Assembly (NCBI GenBank): GCA_050249455.1
Contig: JBFWQM010000121.1
Coordinates: 1-15,704 of the forward strand
Direction: 5' to 3'
Origin: JBFWQM01 sp050249455
GTDB lineage: Bacteria; Pseudomonadota; Alphaproteobacteria; MPNO01; VGEU01
Length of the DNA stretch: 15,704 bases
In this document: piece by piece, positions 1-6,717 of the stretch
Position numbering within the stretch: the first letter of the stretch is position 1
How the letters are laid out: each line of letters starts with the position of its first letter
Program-made: the position numbers and the translations under genes
Notes under the pieces: model-generated
Database searches by the model: none
Told to the model about the DNA's origin: nothing
The model's input: the letters and a program-made list of their open reading frames with translations, nothing else

Positions 1-119
1 ACCGAGACGGAGTCGAGGACGCCGCCCTTGGTGGTGCCGAGGCCGACCACCTGCGCGGTCGCGGCCTGAACGGCAAGGGTCGTCGCCGCGCCGGCGACGG
101 CAAGAAGGCCGAGTCTCAT
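1..119 (-). CDS. TAXI-family TRAP transporter solute-binding protein, N-terminal part (cut by window edge)
   Basis: Only the first 39 codons are inside the window. The ATG is preceded by GGGAG (126-130 on the plus strand) with 6 nt spacing. The translation starts with a Sec signal peptide (MRLGLLAVAG...ATA, about 22 residues) and continues as QVVGLGTTKGG. The first 12 residues around and after the predicted cleavage site, AQVVGLGTTKGG, are identical to those of the complete TAXI protein at 2349-3305, so the two are paralogues. It lies 47 bp downstream of the TRAP permease on the same strand and is probably co-transcribed with it. The expected role is a periplasmic binding protein that delivers a substrate, often an organic acid, to the permease; the substrate cannot be told. 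The family call rests on the N-terminus and context, because the binding domain lies outside the window. Confidence 0.8.
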   Translation of the reverse strand, partial: MRLGLLAVAGAATTLAVQAATAQVVGLGTTKGGVLDSVS

Positions 120-166
120 CGTATTCTCCCAGTTCGTTGTGAGCGGTCGTTCGCGCATGCGGCGGT

Positions 167-2092
167 TCACGCCATGCGCGACCTCCGGGTCTGCAGGAAC
201 TCGCCGCCGACCACCACGATGGCGAGGATCGCGCCCGCCGCCTCCAGGTAGCCGGCGCCGTCGAACGCGGTCGCCGGCACCAGGAGCGCGAGGCCGGCGA
301 CGATGAAGCCGGTCCGCGTCAGGAAGGCGAGCGGCTTCATGAAGTAGCCGAGGATGCCCGACGTCGCGATCCACACGCCGAGCACGGCGGTGATCACCGC
401 CTGCGCGACCTCGAACACGTCGCCTTCGAGGATCAGCGACGGCGAGATGACGAACAGGAACGGCACCACCAGCGCCGCCCAGCCGAGCCGCATCGCGGTG
501 AACCCGGTCTCGATCGCCTTCGATCCCGCGAGGCTCGCCGCCACATAGGCCGCCACCGCGACCGGCGGGGTGATCATCGAGACGATGCCGAAGTAGAAGA
601 CGAACAAGTGCGCCGCCATCGGCGAAACGCCGAGCCGGATCAGCGGCGGCGCCGCCAGGGTGGCGACCAGGATGTAGAGCGCCGTCGTCGGCATGCCCAT
701 GCCGAGCACGATGCAGACGATCGCCGTCAGCACGAGCAGGCCGTACAGGCTCTGTTCGCCGAACTGCACCAGGACGAAGGTGAGCCCGAAGCCGAGGCCG
801 GACACCGACAGGATGCCAATCACGATGCCCGCCATCGCGCCAATGACGACGATGTCCATCGCCGTCGTGCCGGTGGCGGCAACCGCGCGCATCAGGCTGC
901 CCAGGCTCAAGCGGCGGCCGCGGAACCCGAAGATCCAGCTCAGCGCGATCAGCGAGCCGGCTGCCCACAGCGCCGACTCCTCCGGCGTGCGGTTGAGCTC
1001 GAACAGCGCGTAGATCAGGAGCGCGAACGGCAGCACGAAGTGCCAGCCGTCGCGCAGCACGGGGAACACCCGCGGGATGCGGTCTTCCGGCACCGGCGGG
1101 ATGTTCTTGCGCGCCGCCTCGAGGTCGGCCTGGATGAACACGGCGATGTAATAGAGGATCGCCGGCACCGTGGCGGCGATCACCACCTCGGTGTAGGAGA
1201 CCTGCAGGAACTCGGCCATCAGGAATGCGGCGGCGCCCATGATCGGCGGCGTGATCTGCCCGCCGGTGGAGGCCACCGCCTCGAACGCGCCGGCGACCTT
1301 GGGCTCGAAGCCCGCCTCCTTCATCAGCGGGATGGTGATGACGCCGGTGGACGCGACGTTGGCCACCGCGCTGCCCGAGATCGTGCCGAAGAACGCCGAG
1401 GCGACGATGGCGATCTTTGCCGATCCGCCACGGCTGCGCCCCATCAGCGCGCAGGCGATGTCGGTGAACCATTCCGACCCGCCGGTGCGGGTCAGCAGCT
1501 GGCCCATGAACACGAACATCACCACCACGGTGGAGACGATGGTCAGCGGCGTGCCGAAGATCGCCACGTTGTCCACCGCCAGGTAGGACAGGAGGTCGTA
1601 GAGGCTCTTCGGCCGGCCCTGCAGCTTGCCCGGGATGACGTCGCCGAACAGCCCGTAGAGCAGGAACACGACGACGATGATGACCAGGCTCCAGCCGGCC
1701 GTCCGTCGCAGCGCCTCCAGGATCAGCGGCACCAGGACCAGGCCGACAACGAACGCCTCGTCCCGGCGCATGAAGAAGTTCTCGCTGATCGTCGCCAGCC
1801 GGTAGGCGAGATAGAGGCCGACCAGCAGGCCGGCCGCCGCCAGCGCGTAGTCGTACCAGGGGATCGGCGCTTCCTTGTCGCGCGCGCCGGCGCGCACGGT
1901 CAGGAAGATCAGCGACAGCGCGAGCCCCAGGATCGCTGCCAGCCCCTGCTCGGTATAGATCAGGAAGCCCAGCTTGATCGGCACCTCGGCGGCGAAGAGC
2001 AGCGCCACGACCGTCAGCAGGAACCCCATCGGCGGAACGACGAAGCGCCTGATGCCGCTTTCCAGGCGGGACCGGTCTGCCAGGCTGTCCAC
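167..2092 (-). CDS. TRAP transporter fused permease (DctQ-DctM type, TAXI-associated)
   Basis: A 641-residue inner-membrane permease. It combines the small (DctQ-like) and large (DctM-like) membrane subunits of a tripartite ATP-independent periplasmic transporter, which use an ion gradient rather than ATP. Hydrophobic segments run almost the whole length. DctM-type signatures are visible: GTISGSAVANVAS at about 236-248, STGGQITPPIMGAAAF at 275-290, LGMGMPTTALYILVATLA at 463-480 and MITPPVAVAAYVA at 506-518. About 180 residues before the first DctM motifs hold the extra helices expected of the fused Q part. The start is GTG (plus-strand CAC 2090-2092), supported by AGGAG about 8 nt upstream. 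Its downstream neighbour (1-119) and the divergent gene at 2349 both encode TAXI binding proteins, the usual partners of this fused permease class. Substrate unknown. Confidence 0.95.
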   Translation of the reverse strand: MDSLADRSRLESGIRRFVVPPMGFLLTVVALLFAAEVPIKLGFLIYTEQGLAAILGLALSLIFLTVRAGARDKEAPIPWYDYALAAAGLLVGLYLAYRLATISENFFMRRDEAFVVGLVLVPLILEALRRTAGWSLVIIVVVFLLYGLFGDVIPGKLQGRPKSLYDLLSYLAVDNVAIFGTPLTIVSTVVVMFVFMGQLLTRTGGSEWFTDIACALMGRSRGGSAKIAIVASAFFGTISGSAVANVASTGVITIPLMKEAGFEPKVAGAFEAVASTGGQITPPIMGAAAFLMAEFLQVSYTEVVIAATVPAILYYIAVFIQADLEAARKNIPPVPEDRIPRVFPVLRDGWHFVLPFALLIYALFELNRTPEESALWAAGSLIALSWIFGFRGRRLSLGSLMRAVAATGTTAMDIVVIGAMAGIVIGILSVSGLGFGLTFVLVQFGEQSLYGLLVLTAIVCIVLGMGMPTTALYILVATLAAPPLIRLGVSPMAAHLFVFYFGIVSMITPPVAVAAYVAASLAGSKAIETGFTAMRLGWAALVVPFLFVISPSLILEGDVFEVAQAVITAVLGVWIATSGILGYFMKPLAFLTRTGFIVAGLALLVPATAFDGAGYLEAAGAILAIVVVGGEFLQTRRSRMA

Positions 2093-2243
2093 GGGTCGTT
2101 CTCCTGTCGTGCTGCGTGCCTGCGCCCCGGTACGCGCCTGGGTACAGGATCCTCGGGCCGCCTGATTGAAGATAGAAGCCGAATAGCAGGAACAACTGAT
2201 CGTAAAAATACGTAATATGGTCGAATACGTATGGACAATTACG

Positions 2244-2277
2244 TTCGTACACGAAGAAAACGGAATAATTTAATTAT
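2244..2277. repeat. Two adjacent short inverted repeats (candidate operators)
   Basis: TTCGT-AC-ACGAA (2244-2255) and ATAATT-T-AATTAT (2265-2277) are perfect dyads 9 bp apart. They lie just upstream of the candidate promoter of the TAXI gene. Their size and place suit operator half-sites for a dimeric regulator. The AT-only dyad could also arise by composition within this AT-rich stretch. Confidence 0.4.
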
Positions 2278-2284
2278 GATCAAC

Positions 2285-2312
2285 TTGAGGCGATTTTCAA
2301 TTCCACTATCTT
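2285..2312 (+). promoter_or_regulatory. Candidate promoter of the TAXI binding-protein gene
   Basis: TTGAGG (2285-2290) and TATCTT (2307-2312) are separated by 16 bp. With their flanking C residues they resemble the CTTGAC / CTATAT pattern of alphaproteobacterial housekeeping promoters. Transcription would start near 2319, just downstream of the dyads at 2244-2277, and leave a leader of about 30 nt with AGGAGG before the ATG. The match is partial, 4 of 6 bases in each box. Confidence 0.4.
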
Positions 2313-2348
2313 TCATGAAGGCACACGCGAAAACAGGAGGCGCGGTCG

Positions 2349-3305
2349 ATGGCTTTCAGATATTGCGCTGTCGGTTTGATTGCGGCGGCGCTCGCCGCCG
2401 GTCCGGCTTCAGCCCAGGTCGTCGGGCTCGGCACCACCAAAGGCGGCGCCACCGACCAGATCTCGGCCGCGGTTTCGAAGGTCGTTTCCGCGCATTCGGA
2501 GGTGCAGATGCGGCCCGAGCCGATGGGCGGGACGCAGCAATACATCCCGGTGGTCAACGCCGGCGAGCTGGCGTTCGGGCTGGCCAACATGATGCAGACC
2601 TGGATGGCCTATACCGGGACCGGGCTGTCGGAAGGCAACAAGTACGACAACCTCCGCATCGCCGCGACGATGATGCGGTTCCAGACCGGGCCGCTGGTCG
2701 CCAACCGGTCCGACATCAAGAAGACGTCTGACCTCAAGGGCAAGCGGATGCCTTATGGCTTCCGCCAGGCGCCGCTGTTCCAGTTCGTCTCCGAAGGCGT
2801 TCTCGCCAATGGCGGGCTCGGCTGGGACGACGTGACCAAGGTGCCGCAAGTCGCGCTGCGCCAGCACTGGGACGCCATCAAGCAGGGCAAGATCGACATG
2901 GTGATCGGCGCCGCCGGCACCGCGGCGATCCAGGAGATGGACAGCGTCATCGACGGCGGCATCCGCTACCTGTCGCTCGACGACTCGCCCGAGGCGTGGA
3001 AGCGGACGCAAAAAATCCTGCCGCGCACCTACCTGACCACGCTGAAGCCGGAAGGGAAGCTGGTCGGGGTCCACGGCAACGTGAACATCATCACCTACGA
3101 CTACGAGCTCGTGGTCCACAAAGGGGTGCCGGACGACACGGTCTACAAGGTCGTGAAGGCGCTCCACGCCAACGAGAAGGAGCTCAAGGAATCGAGCCCG
3201 CTGTGGCGCAGCCACAGCTCGGCTGGCATGGCCAAGGACCAGGGCATGCCGTACCACCCCGGCGCCGAGAAGTTCTACAAGGAAGCCGGCATCTGGAAGC
3301 GCTGA
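2349..3305 (+). CDS. TAXI-family TRAP transporter solute-binding protein
   Basis: A 318-residue periplasmic binding protein, the usual length for TAXI (TRAP-associated extracytoplasmic) proteins. A Sec signal peptide (residues 1-22, ending GPASA) is followed by QVVGLGTTKGG. Other family-like features are DLKGKRMPYGF (128-138), the GKIDMVIGAAG stretch (180-190), and a C-terminus with PYHPGAEKFYKEAGIWK (301-317), typical of TAXI ends. The usual N-terminal glycine-rich GGxYYP-like stretch is replaced by GLGTTKGGATDQ, so this is a divergent subgroup. AGGAGG (2335-2340) lies 8 nt before the ATG. The gene is divergent from the fused TRAP permease and paralogous to the truncated gene at 1-119. It probably captures a substrate for that permease; which substrate is not visible. 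Confidence 0.93.
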   Translation: MAFRYCAVGLIAAALAAGPASAQVVGLGTTKGGATDQISAAVSKVVSAHSEVQMRPEPMGGTQQYIPVVNAGELAFGLANMMQTWMAYTGTGLSEGNKYDNLRIAATMMRFQTGPLVANRSDIKKTSDLKGKRMPYGFRQAPLFQFVSEGVLANGGLGWDDVTKVPQVALRQHWDAIKQGKIDMVIGAAGTAAIQEMDSVIDGGIRYLSLDDSPEAWKRTQKILPRTYLTTLKPEGKLVGVHGNVNIITYDYELVVHKGVPDDTVYKVVKALHANEKELKESSPLWRSHSSAGMAKDQGMPYHPGAEKFYKEAGIWKR

Positions 3306-3325
3306 CGCCCCGTCCCCGCGACGCG

Positions 3326-3360
3326 CGAAGCCCGCCGCCTGCCGGCGGGCTTCGTCGTTT
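3326..3360 (+). terminator. Hairpin after the TAXI gene, probable terminator
   Basis: A perfect 12-bp stem (3326-3337 with 3343-3354) with a 5-nt loop CCTGC begins 20 bp after the TGA stop. It is followed by TCGTTT, a poor but present T-rich tail. The stability and position suit an intrinsic terminator that separates the TAXI gene from the oxidoreductase at 3440. Confidence 0.65.
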
Positions 3361-3439
3361 CGGGATGTCGCCGCGACGCCGGATGCATTGACGGCGGCGG
3401 GCGCGCAACCGAGACTGCGGCGGGCTTCATGAACCGGAG

Positions 3440-4477
3440 ATGCCAGCCGTGACGTTCTCGTTCGGCGTGTTCGACCACCTCGACCGGCGCGACGCGCCGA
3501 TCGGCGAGATCTACGAGAGCCGGCTGAAGCTCATCGAGCGCTACGACTCGGCGGGCTTCCACGCCTTCCACCTGGCGGAGCACCACGGCACGCCGCTGGG
3601 CCTCGCGCCGTCGCCGTCGGTGTTCCTGGCCGCCATCGCCCAGCGCACGAAGCGGCTGCGCTTCGGGCCGCTGGTCTACACCCTGCCGCAATACGACCCG
3701 CTGCGCCTGATCGAGGAGATCTGCATGCTCGACCACATGTCGGGCGGCCGGCTGGAGCTTGGGGTCGGGCGCGGCATCTCGCCGTTCGAGCTCGCCTATT
3801 TCAACGTCCCGCACCTCGAATCGCCGGCGATCTACCAGGACGCGCTGGAAGTGCTGATGAAGGGCCTGACCGGCGACCGGCTGACCCACCGCGGCCCCTA
3901 TTTCCAGTACCACAACGTGCCGATGGAGCTGCGCCCGCTGCAGCAGCCGCACCCGCCGCTGTGGTACGGCATCGGCACCGGCGGCAGCATCGAATGGCAG
4001 GTGCAGAATTCGGTCAACGCAGTGTCGAACGCGCCGTGCGCCGCCATCGCGCCGGTGCTGCGCCGCTACCGCGAGCGCTGGCAGGCCGTGCGCCCGGCCG
4101 ACCCGCTGCCGAAGCTCGGCATCGCCCGCCACCTCCTGGTCGCCGAGACCGATGCGGAGGCCGACCGCATCGCCGCCCCCGCCTACGCCGCGTGGTTCAA
4201 CAGCTTCGCCAAGGCGTGGCGCGAGTTCGGCGCCAACCCGGTGCGCTATCCGCCGGAGTTCGAGGCGGCGCGCAGGACCGACATCATCATCACCGGCTCG
4301 CCCGCCACGGTGCGCGCCGAGATGGAGCGCCAGATCGCCGCCGCCGGGGTGAACTACTTCGTCTGCCGCTTCTCCTACGGCAACCTGACCCACGCGCAGG
4401 CCGCGGCGTCGCTGGAGCTGTTCGTGAACGAGGTGATGGGCAAGGTCAGCCCGCCGGCCGCGGCGGCGGTGGCGTAG
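3440..4477 (+). CDS. LLM class flavin-dependent oxidoreductase (luciferase-like monooxygenase)
   Basis: A cytoplasmic protein of 345 residues from this ATG, matching the size of the bacterial luciferase-like family, which are TIM-barrel enzymes using FMN or F420. Family-like elements are FGVFDHLDRR near the N-terminus, HLAEHHG (44-50), RLRFGPLVYTLPQYDPLRLIEE (72-93, paraphrased as the barrel strand plus helix) and LDHMSGGRLELGVGRG (97-112). The reaction and substrate cannot be deduced. The start is uncertain: the GGAG at 3436-3439 directly abuts the ATG at 3440, too close to work as its ribosome site, but is 9 nt from the in-frame GTG at 3449, which would give VTFSFGVFDH as N-terminus. The gene stands alone, behind a terminator hairpin and facing the BMP operon. 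Confidence 0.92.
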   Translation: MPAVTFSFGVFDHLDRRDAPIGEIYESRLKLIERYDSAGFHAFHLAEHHGTPLGLAPSPSVFLAAIAQRTKRLRFGPLVYTLPQYDPLRLIEEICMLDHMSGGRLELGVGRGISPFELAYFNVPHLESPAIYQDALEVLMKGLTGDRLTHRGPYFQYHNVPMELRPLQQPHPPLWYGIGTGGSIEWQVQNSVNAVSNAPCAAIAPVLRRYRERWQAVRPADPLPKLGIARHLLVAETDAEADRIAAPAYAAWFNSFAKAWREFGANPVRYPPEFEAARRTDIIITGSPATVRAEMERQIAAAGVNYFVCRFSYGNLTHAQAAASLELFVNEVMGKVSPPAAAAVA

Positions 4478-4498
4478 GGACGCTTCGCTGAGACGGTC

Positions 4499-4590
4499 GG
4501 TAGGAGCGGACCTCAGGTCCGCCCGCGGCGTATCAGCCAGGCGATGTCCGAGGTGAAAAAGAAAGGGCGGACCTGAGGTCCGCCCCTACC
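4499..4590. repeat. Inverted pair of 26-bp REP-like palindromic repeats
   Basis: Copy A (4499-4524) and copy B in inverse orientation (4565-4590) match at 25 of 26 positions and are separated by 40 bp. Each copy has an internal dyad, GCGGACCT-C-AGGTCCGC, so each can fold alone or pair with the other. This is the plan of a REP doublet (BIME). It fills most of the 132-bp space between two convergent genes, the oxidoreductase (ends 4477) and the BMP binding protein (ends 4610). No RAYT transposase is present in the window. A side role as bidirectional transcription stop or mRNA 3' protector is inferred from position. Confidence 0.8.
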
Positions 4591-4609
4591 GGCATTTATC
4601 TCTCGTCGG

Positions 4610-5689
4610 CTACTTCGGCAGCTTGCCGACCACGCCTTCCACGTACCAGTCGAACGCGAGCTGGTCCTTGTCGGACATCGTCTGGCCTTCGGGAATGCGG
4701 ACCTTGCCGTCCTGGTCCTTGATCGGGCCGGCGAAGATGTTGAACGTGCCGTCCTTGATCTCGGCCTTGCGGGCGTTGACGATCTCGCGCACCGCCGACG
4801 TCACCGCCGGCCCGTACGGCGCGATGTCGACCATGCCGTCCTTGATTCCGCCCCATACCTGGTCGGACGTCCACTTGCCGGCCAGCACCTGGTTGACGAC
4901 CTTGGTGTAGTAGTCGCCCCAGTGGTGGGTGGCGGCGGTCAGGTGGGCGTGCGGGCCGTACTTCGACATGTCGGAGTGGTAGCCGATCGCCATCTTCTTC
5001 TTCTCTTCGGCGGCCTGCACCACGGCGGTGGAATCGGTGTGGTGGGTCAGCACGTCGGCGCCCTGGGCGATCAGCGCCTCGGCCGCCTCGCGCTCCTTGC
5101 CGGGATCGTACCACGAGCTGGTCCAGATCACCCGCACCTCGGCCTTCGGGTTGACGCTGCGCAGGCCGAGGGTGAAGCCGTTGATGCCGCGCACCACCTC
5201 CGGGATCGGGAAGGCGGCGACGTAGCCGACGACGTTGGAGTTGGTCATCTTGCCGGCGACCATGCCGGTGAGGTAGCGCGCCTCCTCGAAACGGGCGAGG
5301 TAGGTGCCGACGTTCTTGGCCGTCTTGTAGCCGGTCGCGTGCATGAACACGACGTCCGGGAACTGCGCCGCCACCTTGATCGTCGGGTTCATGTAGCCGA
5401 ACGAGGTGGTGAAGATCAGCTTGTGGCCCGACGAGGCGAACTGCCGGATCACCCGCTCGGCGTCGGCGCCTTCCGGCACGTTCTCCACGTAGCTGGTGCG
5501 GATCTTGTCGCCCAGGTTCTTTTGCAGCTCCTGCCGCGCGATCTCGTGCTGGTAGGTCCAGCCGGCGTCGGACACCGGGCTGACATAGACGAATCCAACC
5601 TTCAGCGGCTCGTCGGCAGCCCGCGCGGACGGGGCGGCCATGACCGACAGCACGGCCAGGGCGGCCGAGAGCAGTCCTGCAAAGCGCAT
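4610..5689 (-). CDS. BMP-family ABC transporter substrate-binding protein (purine/nucleoside type)
   Basis: A 359-residue periplasmic protein of the basic membrane protein (BMP/PnrA-like) family, which binds nucleosides or purine bases for ABC import. A signal peptide covers about residues 1-25 (ends SARAA). The mature part opens with LKVGFVYVSPVSDAGWTYQHE (29-49, first strand plus ligand-loop region). It continues with EGADAERVIRQFASSGHKLI (73-92) and FEEARYLTGMVAGKMT (134-149), the latter typical of the family. The ATG is preceded by GGAG with 8-9 nt spacing. It is the last gene of a four-gene minus-strand set (ATPase, two permeases, this), 98 bp behind permease 2. The adjacent divergent gpt supports a purine base such as xanthine, guanine or hypoxanthine as ligand; that is inference. 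Confidence 0.92.
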   Translation of the reverse strand: MRFAGLLSAALAVLSVMAAPSARAADEPLKVGFVYVSPVSDAGWTYQHEIARQELQKNLGDKIRTSYVENVPEGADAERVIRQFASSGHKLIFTTSFGYMNPTIKVAAQFPDVVFMHATGYKTAKNVGTYLARFEEARYLTGMVAGKMTNSNVVGYVAAFPIPEVVRGINGFTLGLRSVNPKAEVRVIWTSSWYDPGKEREAAEALIAQGADVLTHHTDSTAVVQAAEEKKKMAIGYHSDMSKYGPHAHLTAATHHWGDYYTKVVNQVLAGKWTSDQVWGGIKDGMVDIAPYGPAVTSAVREIVNARKAEIKDGTFNIFAGPIKDQDGKVRIPEGQTMSDKDQLAFDWYVEGVVGKLPK

Positions 5690-5787
5690 CGTCGTCTCTC
5701 CGTTTCGTGGGGAACCGGCGGGCGCCCCTCACCGCTCGACCGGCGGCACACCTTAGCGCCTCCGGCCGGCGGGGGCGAGTGGGCACG

Positions 5788-6717
5788 TCAGGCCGGCGGG
5801 TCGAACGTCCGTCCCAGCGCCGCCGGGGCGTCCAGCCGTGCCCGCAACGCATTGCGCGACAGCAGGACCAGCACCGCCACGGTCGCCAGGTAGGGCAGGG
5901 TCGCCAGCAATTGCGGCGAAACCGTGAGCCCGCTCGCCTGCGCATGCAGCCCGGCCACCGTCACGCCGCCGAACAGCCAGGCCCCGACCAGCACCCGCCC
6001 CGGCCGCCAGGTCGCGAACACCACCAGCGCCAGCGCAATCCAGCCGCGCCCGGCGGTCAGGTTCTCCACCCAGGTCGGCGTGTAGACCAGGGACAGGTAG
6101 GCGCCGGCCAGCCCGCCCATGGCGCCGCCGAACAGCACCGCCGCATAGCGGATGGCGACCACCGGATAGCCCATCGCATGCGCCACGTCGTGCGATTCGC
6201 CGACCGCGCGCAGCACCAGCCCGGCCCGCGTCCGCCCCAGGAACCAGGCGACGGCGGCCGCCAGCACGACCGACAGGTAGACCAGCGCATCGTGCGCGAA
6301 CAGGAGCTTGCCGAGCACCGGCAGGTCGGACAGCTCGGGGATCGCCAGCGGCGCGATGCCCTTGATCGGGGTGCCGATATAGGCGAGCCCGGCGAACGCG
6401 CTGAGCCCGACGCCGAAGATGGTGAGGGCGAGGCCGCTGGCCACCTGGTTGGCGCGCAAGGTCAGCGTGACGACGCCGAACAGCGCCGCCATCGCCGCCC
6501 CGGCGACGACCGCGGCGACGACGCCGAGCGCCGGGTCGCCCGCCGCCACCGCGACGGAGAAGCCGGCGACCGCCCCGACCAGCATCATCCCCTCGACGCC
6601 GAGGTTGAGGACGCCGGCGCGCTCCGCCACCAGCTCGCCGATCGCCGCGAACACCAGCGGCGTCCCCGCGCGCAGCGTGGCGGCCAGGATGGCGGCGAGG
6701 GCTTCGAGCTCGCTCAT
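5788..6717 (-). CDS. ABC transporter permease, BMP/nucleoside type, subunit 2
   Basis: A 309-residue inner-membrane permease with about eight or more hydrophobic helices. The family signature ERAGVLNLGVEGMMLVGA lies at 32-49, as in NupQ/YufQ-like nucleoside permeases of the BPD_transp_2 group. The start chosen is the ATG at 6715-6717, whose first bases overlap the TGA of the upstream permease (ATGA, 4-nt overlap), a mark of translational coupling. A longer open frame runs upstream to 7581, but it lies in the wrong frame through permease 1 and is not coding. With permease 1 it should form the membrane channel, driven by the ATPase at 7780-9309 and fed by the binding protein at 4610-5689. Confidence 0.93.
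   Translation of the reverse strand: MSELEALAAILAATLRAGTPLVFAAIGELVAERAGVLNLGVEGMMLVGAVAGFSVAVAAGDPALGVVAAVVAGAAMAALFGVVTLTLRANQVASGLALTIFGVGLSAFAGLAYIGTPIKGIAPLAIPELSDLPVLGKLLFAHDALVYLSVVLAAAVAWFLGRTRAGLVLRAVGESHDVAHAMGYPVVAIRYAAVLFGGAMGGLAGAYLSLVYTPTWVENLTAGRGWIALALVVFATWRPGRVLVGAWLFGGVTVAGLHAQASGLTVSPQLLATLPYLATVAVLVLLSRNALRARLDAPAALGRTFDPPA

Larger units (their letters stand above)
2093..2348. promoter_or_regulatory. AT-rich divergent control region between the TRAP permease and the TAXI binding-protein gene
   Basis: These 256 bp separate two divergent transport genes and carry no convincing ORF. Bases from about 2163 to 2325 are far richer in A+T than anything else in the window. They contain TACGT three times (2209, 2226, 2240), inside AATACGTA at 2207-2214 and 2224-2231 and AATTACGT at 2237-2244. 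They also contain the dyad TTCGTACACGAA (2244-2255) and the perfect AT-only dyad ATAATT-T-AATTAT (2265-2277). This layout suits binding sites for a regulator controlling both directions. No regulator gene lies in the window, and I see no confident promoter towards the permease. Confidence 0.55.

Noticed and set aside
608..2215. 535-codon open frame on the plus strand antisense to the TRAP permease
   Set aside because: The translation is dominated by R, H, D, Q, A and G in low-complexity runs with no domain, and it mirrors the codon pattern of the real gene on the other strand.
2231..2731. Plus-strand frame starting in the AT-rich region and overlapping the TAXI gene
   Set aside because: It runs out of frame through the TAXI coding sequence and turns into arginine-rich shadow sequence; the TAXI start has AGGAGG and a signal peptide.
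4499..4590. Possible start of a CRISPR array
   Set aside because: There are only two copies, inverted relative to each other and self-palindromic, with no regular direct repeats or spacers.
5690..5787. 98-bp gap between permease 2 and the BMP binding protein as a terminator or promoter site
   Set aside because: It is GC-rich with several short GGCGG repeats, but I found no stable hairpin with a tail and no promoter pair I can defend.
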